A DNA stretch of 8,082 nt from Thermoguttaceae bacterium (GTDB lineage: Bacteria > Planctomycetota > Planctomycetia > Pirellulales > Thermoguttaceae): positions 1 through 8,082 of the forward strand of contig JAFTCU010000020.1 of assembly GCA_017454585.1 (NCBI GenBank), read 5' to 3'. The notes beneath the pieces are model-generated. The model saw only the letters and a list, made by a program, of their open reading frames with translations, searched no databases and was not told where the DNA came from. Below are positions 1-6,219 of this stretch, one piece after another. Within the stretch, counting starts at the first letter, position 1. Each line of letters begins with the position of its first letter. The translations under genes and the position numbers were made by a program.

Positions 1-478
1 ACATGAACTGGAATACTGCGCCATGCAGGGTTTCCTCGGCTCGATCGACGCGAACGCCGGCGATATGCTCCTCGGCTGGGACACGGACCAGTTCCCGACC
101 GACATTTACATGACCACGAAAATCATGCTCATCCTGCTGAAGTACGGCGGATTCAAGACCGGTGGTCTGAACTTCGACGCGAAAGTGCGCCGCGACAGCT
201 GGACGCCCGAGGACGTTTTCTTCGCCCACATCGGCGGGATGGACACGTTCGCGAAGGGGCTCAAAATCGCCGCCCAGATGCGTGCGGACGGCGTGCTTGA
301 CGAGATGGTCCAGAAACGTTACTCCAGCTGGGATTCCGGCATTGGCGCCGAGATCGAGGCCGGCAAACACGACTTCAAATCCCTCGAAGCGTATATGCTC
401 GCAAAGGGGAACGTGGACGGGATCGTCTCCGGCAACCAGGAACTTTACGAGAACGTCGTGAACCGTTACATTTTCTAG
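1..478 (+). CDS. xylA: Xylose isomerase, C-terminal part (5' end outside window)
   Basis: This is the C-terminal ~158 residues of xylose isomerase (EC 5.3.1.5), which interconverts D-xylose and D-xylulose in the cytoplasm using two divalent metal ions. The reading frame is open from base 2 ([10 protein letters not shown]...), so the start lies upstream of the window. The visible part carries the family's metal-binding signatures: GSIDAN (Asp equivalent to E. coli D296), GWDTDQFP (Asp pair equivalent to D307 and D309) and [11 protein letters not shown] (Asp equivalent to D339). The [18 protein letters not shown] and [12 protein letters not shown] segments match the family's C-terminal helical extension that packs the tetramer. 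The end at a TAG stop fits the usual C-terminus, so nothing looks broken. A 138-bp gap follows before the next gene, so co-transcription is possible but not shown. The family call is close to certain; the metal residues are assigned by motif comparison from memory. Confidence 0.96.
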   Translation, partial: HELEYCAMQGFLGSIDANAGDMLLGWDTDQFPTDIYMTTKIMLILLKYGGFKTGGLNFDAKVRRDSWTPEDVFFAHIGGMDTFAKGLKIAAQMRADGVLDEMVQKRYSSWDSGIGAEIEAGKHDFKSLEAYMLAKGNVDGIVSGNQELYENVVNRYIF

Positions 479-513
479 TCCATCACGAATTCGGACTCAA
501 GGATTGATTACCG

Positions 514-580
514 GTCAGGAATCAGGATCGACGAGGCGGCGATGAAACTTCATCGCACCGGCCAGATCCTGATTTCTGGC
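514..580. repeat. Nested inverted repeat downstream of xylA, possible terminator
   Basis: Arms 514-529 (GTCAGGAATCAGGATC) and 565-580 (GATCCTGATTTCTGGC) are inverted copies, with 14 of 16 positions matching. Inside the loop lies a second, perfect 8-bp inverted repeat, GCGATGAA (539-546) and TTCATCGC (549-556). A short CGG/CCG pairing (538-540 with 558-560) could extend it past a 2-base bulge. The right outer arm is followed by TTTT at 581-584, so the transcript could fold as a terminator-like hairpin after xylA. However, the T run is short and the outer loop is long. The right arm is also the start of a 7-bp tandem repeat, so the structure may be a repeat element rather than a regulatory site. 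Confidence 0.6.
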
Positions 581-606
581 TTTTGATTTCGGATTTCTGA
601 TTTCTG
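565..606. repeat. 7-bp tandem repeat, ATTTCTG type
   Basis: Six consecutive 7-base units can be read: GATCCTG, ATTTCTG, GCTTTTG, ATTTCGG, ATTTCTG, ATTTCTG. Three units are identical and the others are degenerate. The tract ends five bases before the AGGA of the downstream beta-helix gene, so it would lie in that gene's 5' untranslated region if transcription starts upstream. The inverted units TCAGGAA and TCAGGAT at 515-528 are the same family in the opposite orientation. It resembles short tandemly repeated heptamers known between genes in some bacteria, such as the STRR sequences of cyanobacteria. No promoter is convincing in the 479-616 gap. Confidence 0.7.
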
Positions 607-616
607 CTCCAGGATC

Positions 617-2404
617 ATGAGAATTTCGTGCTTCTTCGTTTTTTGGCTATTGGCCGTCCCCGCTTTTTGCACCGACTGGTTCGTCTCGCCGCATGGTTCC
701 GACTCAAATGACGGCAAATCCCCGCAGACGGCGTGGGCCACTCTCGGCCGGGTCAATCGGGCCGACGAAATTCAGCCCGGTGACCGGGTCCTTTGGGAGC
801 GCGGCGGGATCTGGCGCGGAGTCCTTCGTCCCCGCTCCGGTGAAGCCGGAAAACCGGTCACGTACGCCGACTACGGAAGCGAAGAAAAGCCCCGGCCGAC
901 GTTTTTCGGCTCGGTTTCCGCCTCCCGGGAACGGGACTGGGTACAAGCCGCCCCGAACGTCTGGGCCACGCGGGAGCCCACGATCGAAACCGGCCGCGAG
1001 CTGGACGGGAATTTTCAGGCCGGCTGGAGCCTCTACAAAGAGCCAAAAACCGACGTGCGTCTGACGGCGCAGGGCGGGAAACTCTCCATCGACTACCAGT
1101 TCGGCGGGACGGCCCAGAATCAGGTCCAGCTCTGGGGGCCCGAGGTCGATCCGGACCAGTTCACCGAAACGATGGTCCTGCAAATGCGCGTCCGTGCGAA
1201 TCGTCCTCTGACGCTTCCGGGCCTTCACGTTTCCCAACCCGCCGCACCGTGGCCGCGGCCGGCCGTGAGCGGGAATTTCGAAGTGACCGGTGACTGGACC
1301 CGCGTCGATCTGCTCCTCAACCGCTCAGACGCGAAGCTGAAGCCGGGCGTGCCGTGCCGCTGGCACTTGAGTTTCGGCGCACTTCCCCCGGAAACCCGGC
1401 TCGAAATCGAGTTTCTGGGGCTGAAAGAGGCGCGGATGGACCACTCGCTCTTTCTTCCCAACGACGTGGGAAACGTGATCATGGAACGCCGCGTCGAGCC
1501 GTCCCCCACCCCAAAAATGGATTACGCCCCGCAAAATCCCGTTTGCGGCTGGAAGAAATGGGAACGCGATGAACTCGAAAAACCGGGAGATTACTGGTAC
1601 GATAAAGCGTCGAACCGGGTCTTTCTCTACTGGCCCGAAAACCCGGCCAAAACGTTTCAGTGGATCGAGCTGGCCCAGAAGCAGACGGTTTTCAACGAAA
1701 GTTCATGCCACGACGTCACGTACGACGGTCTGGCCGTCGCCTTCACCGCCGCGCACGGGATCGGAGGCGGAAACACGCGAAACATCACGGTCCGAAACTG
1801 CGATTTGTACTTCATCGGCGGCGGCGATTTCACCCACGCGGACGGAACGTACGCTCGTTTCGGAAACGCGATCGAGTTCTGGAACTCCTGCGACGGGAAC
1901 CTGGTCGAGAACTGCCACATCTGGGAGATTTACGACGCGGCCCTGACCAATCAGGGGAAAGGAACGCCCGAGGCCCCGTCGGTCCAGCGGAATCTGGTTT
2001 ACCGGAACAATCGGATCGAGCGCGCGGAGTATTCGTTCGAGTACTGGAACCGCGGCGGCGTGACCGAAAACGTGCTTTTCGAGGGAAACGTCTGCACGGA
2101 CGCGGGGATCTGCTGGTCCCACGCCCAGCGCCGTGACCCAAACGGCGGGCACTTGATGTTCTACCAGAACTCGGTGCCCACGAGCGGGTTCGTCGTCCGG
2201 AACAATCAGTTCCTCCGCTCTTCGGAGGTCTGCTTCCGGTTCGAAAACGACTGGCGGGCTGGCCTGAAAATGGAGCGGAACGTTTACGAACAGTTTGACG
2301 GAAAACCGGTCATTCGGTGGAAAGTCAAGAATTACATTCAAAAGGAAGAATTCCCTGACTGGGTCCAGGAGAGTGGTCTGGACCAGGGAAGTATTTGCCG
2401 GTGA
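617..2404 (+). CDS. Secreted right-handed parallel beta-helix protein with inserted carbohydrate-binding-like domain
   Basis: A 595-residue protein, probably extracytoplasmic and acting on or binding a polysaccharide; the exact activity is not recognisable. Residues 1-18 (MRISCFFVFWLLAVPAFC) form a signal peptide. The cysteine is not in a good lipobox because Phe precedes it. Residues 19-100 (DWFVSPHGSDSNDG...SPQTAWATL, QPGDRVLWERGG) are the usual N-terminal cap of secreted beta-helix proteins. Residues ~136-272 look like a CBM4/9-type beta-sandwich insert (GWSLYKEP...SIDYQF...VQLWGPEV...MVLQMRVRANRP, then WTRVDLLL and EIEFLGLKEA). Residues ~350-560 are beta-helix rungs of the form NITVRNCDLYFIG, NLVENCHIWEIYDAA, NLVYRNNRIERA, NVLFEGNVCTDAG and GFVVRNNQFLRSS. 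Such folds occur in polysaccharide lyases and polygalacturonases, but no catalytic motif was confirmed. The start is the first ATG in frame and precedes the signal peptide. Its AGGA lies only 2 bases upstream, which is tight. The stop nearly touches the next gene. Confidence 0.88.
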   Translation: MRISCFFVFWLLAVPAFCTDWFVSPHGSDSNDGKSPQTAWATLGRVNRADEIQPGDRVLWERGGIWRGVLRPRSGEAGKPVTYADYGSEEKPRPTFFGSVSASRERDWVQAAPNVWATREPTIETGRELDGNFQAGWSLYKEPKTDVRLTAQGGKLSIDYQFGGTAQNQVQLWGPEVDPDQFTETMVLQMRVRANRPLTLPGLHVSQPAAPWPRPAVSGNFEVTGDWTRVDLLLNRSDAKLKPGVPCRWHLSFGALPPETRLEIEFLGLKEARMDHSLFLPNDVGNVIMERRVEPSPTPKMDYAPQNPVCGWKKWERDELEKPGDYWYDKASNRVFLYWPENPAKTFQWIELAQKQTVFNESSCHDVTYDGLAVAFTAAHGIGGGNTRNITVRNCDLYFIGGGDFTHADGTYARFGNAIEFWNSCDGNLVENCHIWEIYDAALTNQGKGTPEAPSVQRNLVYRNNRIERAEYSFEYWNRGGVTENVLFEGNVCTDAGICWSHAQRRDPNGGHLMFYQNSVPTSGFVVRNNQFLRSSEVCFRFENDWRAGLKMERNVYEQFDGKPVIRWKVKNYIQKEEFPDWVQESGLDQGSICR

Positions 2405-2415
2405 GAGCGGAAACC

Positions 2416-2640
2416 ATGGAAACCGACCCGATTTTGAAACGCTGGAATGACGCGCTCGAAGCGATTCGCGCGGCGGGGTACATCGTCCGCGAGGAGTGGC
2501 TCGAGGGCGGCGGCGGTTTGTGTGAATTCGGCGGGAAAAAGTACTTTTTCTCCGACCAGGCCCTTTCGCTCTTCGAGAGGATCGACCAGGCGGAGGAAGC
2601 CGTGAAAACTTTAAAAATGAAAGGAAAGATCGATGAGTAA
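2416..2640 (+). CDS. Small conserved-looking protein with GGGGLC motif, function unknown
   Basis: A 74-residue, probably cytoplasmic protein with no signal peptide or membrane segment. It starts METDPILKRWNDALEAIRAA, a likely amphipathic helix. It continues with GYIVREEWL, then EGGGGLCEFGGKKYFF (a Gly-rich turn with one Cys, then a short beta strand), and ends in a charged helix (LFERIDQAEEAVKTLKMKG). I recall small unnamed proteins of this Gly-Gly-Gly-x-Cys layout from planctomycete-like genomes, but cannot name a family. The start is uncertain. ATG 2416 is preferred because GGTGA (2400-2404) gives a Shine-Dalgarno match 11 bases upstream. GTG 2401 would overlap the previous stop as GTGA, and TTG 2395 is also in frame. 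The stop overlaps the next gene by 8 bp (ATGAGTAA), indicating translational coupling to the C_GCAxxG_C_C gene. Confidence 0.72.
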   Translation: METDPILKRWNDALEAIRAAGYIVREEWLEGGGGLCEFGGKKYFFSDQALSLFERIDQAEEAVKTLKMKGKIDE

Positions 2641-3079
2641 AGCGGATTTGGCGCGTGAGTATTTTCAGAAGGGTGCGAACTGCGCGCAGGCCGTCGCGTG
2701 TGCCTTTGCTGACGAGTGCGGGCAAACGCCCGAAATGATGGCTAAACTGGCCTCCGGGTTCGGCGCGGGAATGGGCCGGATGCGTGAAGTGTGTGGCGCC
2801 GTTTCCGGCATGGTCCTCGTCGCCGACCTGCTCCAGGGCCCGACCGACCTGGCCGACAAAGCGGGAAAAGACGCGCAGTACACGCTGATCCAGGACCTCG
2901 CCAACCAATTCAAGGCGGAGACCGGCTCGATCATCTGCCGCGAGCTGCTCGGGCTGGGCAAAAAAGAAATGCCCTCGCCGATCTCCGAGCCGCGCACCGA
3001 AACGTACTACAAAACACGGCCGTGCGTCGAAATGGTGGCGCTGGCCGCTGAGATTCTGGAGAATCACTTGAAGAAGTGA
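2633..3079 (+). CDS. C_GCAxxG_C_C family protein (putative redox or metal-binding)
   Basis: A 148-residue soluble protein of the C_GCAxxG_C_C family (Pfam PF09719/TIGR01909 type), whose biochemical role is unsettled; conserved cysteines suggest metal binding or redox work. The family landmarks are present in order. These are FQKGANCAQAV (Cys17), SGFGAGMGRMREVCGAVSG (Cys54, residues 41-59), GSIICRELLG (Cys102) and RPCVEMVALAAEIL (Cys131). The last opens the C-terminal helix. Cys23 and Cys29 are additional. Length is normal for the family and no signal peptide is seen. The start is well supported: AAGGAAAG at 2621-2628 lies a few bases upstream of ATG 2633, inside the end of the preceding gene. 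The 8-bp overlap ties it to the small upstream protein. It is the last gene of the + strand unit and ends 26 bp from the convergent rhamnosidase gene. Confidence 0.93.
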   Translation: MSKADLAREYFQKGANCAQAVACAFADECGQTPEMMAKLASGFGAGMGRMREVCGAVSGMVLVADLLQGPTDLADKAGKDAQYTLIQDLANQFKAETGSIICRELLGLGKKEMPSPISEPRTETYYKTRPCVEMVALAAEILENHLKK

Positions 3080-3085
3080 AAACTC

Positions 3086-3120
3086 CCTGATTCAAAATTC
3101 AAAATTCATAATTCATAATT
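3086..3120. repeat. 7-bp tandem repeat between convergent genes
   Basis: Five consecutive 7-base units: CCTGATT, CAAAATT, CAAAATT, CATAATT, CATAATT. The last four are two exact pairs differing by one base. The tract is strikingly AT-rich against GC-rich surroundings. It fills most of the 26-bp gap between the two convergent genes and runs into the rhamnosidase gene. There it encodes the final residues NYEL and the TGA stop (3106-3108 on the - strand). Its unit length matches the tract at 565-606, and the edge unit CCTGATT echoes the CCTGATT within 568-574. It could assist transcription end on both strands, but no GC-rich hairpin with a T run is seen. Confidence 0.85.
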
Positions 3121-6100
3121 GAAAGTCCCGCTTCCAACCTCCCGTTTCTCTCCGTTCGGGAGGACGATCTCCGCCGTCGTGTTCGCGGGGATCGTGACTT
3201 TCAGCTCGAATTTCTCGTACTTCTCGTCCCACTTCCACTCGCTGGAAATGACTCCATACGGAGAATCGACCGAGGCAGAAACCGTGTGCAGACCCACGCC
3301 GCGCAGGTCCTCCGGCCGGGCGCAGGGCGCGATCCGGATCCGCCTGAAACCGGGTTCCACGCACTCGATACCCGCGAGGTAGCGGAACATCCAGGCCGTC
3401 ACGTCGCCGAACATGATGTGGTTCAGCGAGCTGCTCGCGTTGAAATCCTCCCAAAGCGTCCCCTGCTCCGAGTTGGCCATGCCGACGTAACTCGGTCCGG
3501 TCGGGTTCAGGATCATCTTCAGCGCGAGATCCGTCCGGCCGCGGTCGCTCAGCGTGCGGAAGACGTACTTCGAGCCGAGGATCCCGAAATCGAGGTGGGA
3601 ATCTTTGGCCGCGATCGCGTCGAGGAGTTTCGCGAATACTGCATCATCCGAGGTCAGGCCCTGGAACAGAGCGCACGCCTGAGCGCACTGCGTCCCTTCC
3701 CAGACCGTGCCGTCCGGGCGGACGAGCGTCTTCAGGAAGTCACGCCGGATCGACTCGGCAAGTTCCGCGTAACGCCGGGCCTCTTCGGTCTTTCCGAGGA
3801 CTTCGGCGGCTTTGGAAACCACCACCGCGTCCGCATACCAGTAGGCGGTCGAAGTCACGATTGGAGGCGTCTTCGAGCCGGGCGTACACCAGTCCGAAAG
3901 GCCGTGGGTCAAAAGCCCGTCCGCCTGCCGTTTCGTCGTGGTGAAATCGACGTAACGCGCCATCGCGTCGAAGTTTTCCTCAAGCATCCGTCGGTCGCCG
4001 CGGTACTGGTACACGTACCACGGGATCATCACCAACGCGCTGTCCCAGGCCGGGCCGTTCCCCCACGCGTAGCCCCAGCCGCCGGTCGGGACGATGCACG
4101 AGAGGTCGCCGTTTTCGCGCTGCTCATCGCGCAGGTCGTCGAGCCATTTCCGGTAGCACGGCGTGTTTTCAAAGAGGTACTGCGCCAGTTCCGCCGCGAG
4201 CTGCGCGTCGCCGGTCCAGCCGTTTTTCTCCCGGTGCGGGCAGTCGGTCGGCACGCCGTTCACGAAGTTGGAAATGTACGCCTGCACGGTCGCGTCGAAC
4301 AGATGATTCAGCGTCGGAACGTCGCACTCGAACATGCCGATTTGCGGGTAGTCGTTTTGCAGTGCCGTCGCAAAGACTTCCACTTCCGCATCCGGGACCG
4401 GTTTCCCGTCACGCAGAACCGTGACTTCGGCGTACTGGAAGCCGTGGTAGGTGAAAATTGGAGTGTAACATATATTTCTATTCATCTCACCCCGGAACCA
4501 GTCGGTCTGGAATTCGCCCGGTTCGCCCGTGATCCACGCAGGGGATCCGGAATGGAAGAATTGCTTGATGTTGGACCGGTCAAGCGTCCAATCCCCGTGG
4601 ATCTTTTCCGAGTACCGCACGCGTATCCAGTCGGTCGGGATCGCGTTTTTCAAACGCTTGACCGACACGAAACCGGCAAGGTTTTTCGGGAATTTGAAAA
4701 CACGCACACCAGGCTGAATTTCCTTACTTTTTTCGGGTGACATATCTACCGACTCATGCGTAGCCGGGCAGCGCTCCGCCACAAGTTTTCCCTTGGGTCC
4801 CGGAACGACCTCGGCTTTTCCCAGCGTTTCGTCATCCATATCCATCAATTCGTCCATTATAACGCCCTGGCGGATGCAGTCCCACAAAATCGGACTGGAA
4901 ACCGCGTCCCAGGTTTCATCCGAAACGACCCATTGCGTCGAGCCGTCCTTGAAGCGGATCTCGAGCTGGGCGATCATACGGGGAAAATCCCGCCACGGCG
5001 AGGCGTCGTAGTTCCACGTCGCGACCGTCCGCATATCGTACCAGCCGTGACCGACCAAAAATTGCAGCGTATTTTCTTTCTGAAGGTTATCGATCGGGAA
5101 AGAGCGGTAAAGAACGTGCGAGTCGTAATTCGTCGGGTTCGGTGAAAGCGGCGAGAAATCCAGCGAGGTATGATTCAGTCCCCCGACAAAATACCCGGCG
5201 GCGGTGCAGTGCAGGATCGCTTCCTGAACGTTTTCCGGGTGCTCGATGGTGAATTTTTTCTCGAAAGCGGGCGATCTCGTCTCGGTCCTGCGCCGGACTT
5301 TCCCCCACGGCATCGAGTCGGCGGAACCAAGCGCCACGGCCGGTTTTCCCTCCGCGGAACCTTTTCCAAACGCGAGCCACGACGCATCGGAAAGAACCGT
5401 CTGGACTGGCTCGCCGAGCGACTTCACGCCCGTTTCAGCAGCGGTCAGAACCGGAAAAACGTCCAGACGCGCCAAAAGCGCCGGCTTCGCCTTCGGGTTC
5501 GAGACTTTCACCCGGAGCGTGTTTTCGCCGGGCTTCACGCGGTTTGTAAGGTCAAAAAAGCGCATCTGGTCCGGGTTGAAAACCATTCCGATGGAGTAGT
5601 ACGCCTTCTCACCGTTGAGCCAGATCTCGAATTTCTGGTCCGCCGCCAGCGCGAGCTGAACCGACCGGGAACCGGAGTTTTCCGCCTCCTCAAGCGTGAA
5701 TTTCTTCTCAAACTCGACGTCGTTCCCGTCTCCCGGAGCGCCGATCCACGACGCGCCGTCGAGGTTCAGATCCGGGCGGTACTTTTCGGGCATCGCGATC
5801 CATTTCGCCTTCCACTCCTCGGGGTGGAGGATCCCGGTCACGAATGATCTCCTGATAGACCAATTGCTCGCGTTTCCGTTCTGGTCCCAAACGCGGACGC
5901 GCCACTCGTACACGCGGGAACTTTGCAGAGCCGGGCCGGTCCACGGGACCAAAACCGACTCGGAGCCTTCGATTTTCCCGGAGTCCCAGACCTGCTGGCC
6001 GTCGATGAACGCCTGGATCTGGTACGCGGTCTGAAGGACGTTTTGCTCGTCCGAGAACAGTTTCCAGCTAAAGCGCGGCTGGGCGCAGTCCACGATGGCG

Positions 6101-6183
6101 TGTTCCTGCGATTCAACGCTCAGGCCCCCAACAGTCAGAGCGCTGCTGAGGAAAAACGACAAAAAAACCATTAATGATTGCAT
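3106..6183 (-). CDS. Secreted alpha-L-rhamnosidase, glycoside hydrolase family 78
   Basis: A 1025-residue inverting glycosidase expected to release terminal alpha-L-rhamnose from pectin side chains or rhamnosides (EC 3.2.1.40). Residues 1-20 form a hydrophobic export signal that lacks Lys or Arg. Residues 24-120 are a fibronectin-III-like domain (PRFSWKL, YEWRVRVWDQNGNAS). Residues ~155-275 and ~305-430 are two related beta-sandwiches, the first CBM67-like and the second Bac_rhamnosid_N. Residues ~435-605 are the concanavalin-like domain, ~610-940 the (alpha/alpha)6 barrel and ~945-1022 the C-terminal sandwich. DCPHREKNGWTGDAQ holds D647, E652 and D659, with the same spacing as Asp567, Glu572 and Asp579 of Bacillus sp. 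GL1 RhaB. E912 in GTLWEDF fits its Glu841. ATG 6183 is the first start after an in-frame TGA at 6208-6210 and has AGGA nine bases upstream. It lies 36 bp after the oxidoreductase gene. Family very sure; substrate inferred. Confidence 0.95.
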   Translation of the reverse strand: MQSLMVFLSFFLSSALTVGGLSVESQEHAIVDCAQPRFSWKLFSDEQNVLQTAYQIQAFIDGQQVWDSGKIEGSESVLVPWTGPALQSSRVYEWRVRVWDQNGNASNWSIRRSFVTGILHPEEWKAKWIAMPEKYRPDLNLDGASWIGAPGDGNDVEFEKKFTLEEAENSGSRSVQLALAADQKFEIWLNGEKAYYSIGMVFNPDQMRFFDLTNRVKPGENTLRVKVSNPKAKPALLARLDVFPVLTAAETGVKSLGEPVQTVLSDASWLAFGKGSAEGKPAVALGSADSMPWGKVRRRTETRSPAFEKKFTIEHPENVQEAILHCTAAGYFVGGLNHTSLDFSPLSPNPTNYDSHVLYRSFPIDNLQKENTLQFLVGHGWYDMRTVATWNYDASPWRDFPRMIAQLEIRFKDGSTQWVVSDETWDAVSSPILWDCIRQGVIMDELMDMDDETLGKAEVVPGPKGKLVAERCPATHESVDMSPEKSKEIQPGVRVFKFPKNLAGFVSVKRLKNAIPTDWIRVRYSEKIHGDWTLDRSNIKQFFHSGSPAWITGEPGEFQTDWFRGEMNRNICYTPIFTYHGFQYAEVTVLRDGKPVPDAEVEVFATALQNDYPQIGMFECDVPTLNHLFDATVQAYISNFVNGVPTDCPHREKNGWTGDAQLAAELAQYLFENTPCYRKWLDDLRDEQRENGDLSCIVPTGGWGYAWGNGPAWDSALVMIPWYVYQYRGDRRMLEENFDAMARYVDFTTTKRQADGLLTHGLSDWCTPGSKTPPIVTSTAYWYADAVVVSKAAEVLGKTEEARRYAELAESIRRDFLKTLVRPDGTVWEGTQCAQACALFQGLTSDDAVFAKLLDAIAAKDSHLDFGILGSKYVFRTLSDRGRTDLALKMILNPTGPSYVGMANSEQGTLWEDFNASSSLNHIMFGDVTAWMFRYLAGIECVEPGFRRIRIAPCARPEDLRGVGLHTVSASVDSPYGVISSEWKWDEKYEKFELKVTIPANTTAEIVLPNGEKREVGSGTFNYEL

Positions 6184-6219
6184 GGCGGGCGTTCCTTTCT
6201 CACTTTTTCACTTCAAAAT

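Noticed and set aside
1703..3067. Long - strand open frame (454 aa) opposite the beta-helix and C_GCAxxG_C_C genes
   Set aside because: It spans three well-supported + strand genes and has no family features; treated as a shadow.
3052..3078. Small hairpins GATTCT/AGAATC and CACTT/AAGTG at the end of the C_GCAxxG_C_C gene as a terminator
   Set aside because: Stems are only 5-6 bp inside coding sequence and no T run follows closely.
3286..4740. Long + strand open frame (484 aa) opposite the rhamnosidase gene
   Set aside because: It is Arg/Val/Pro-rich with no recognisable motif and lies antisense to a well-supported GH78 gene; this is a typical shadow of GC-rich coding sequence.
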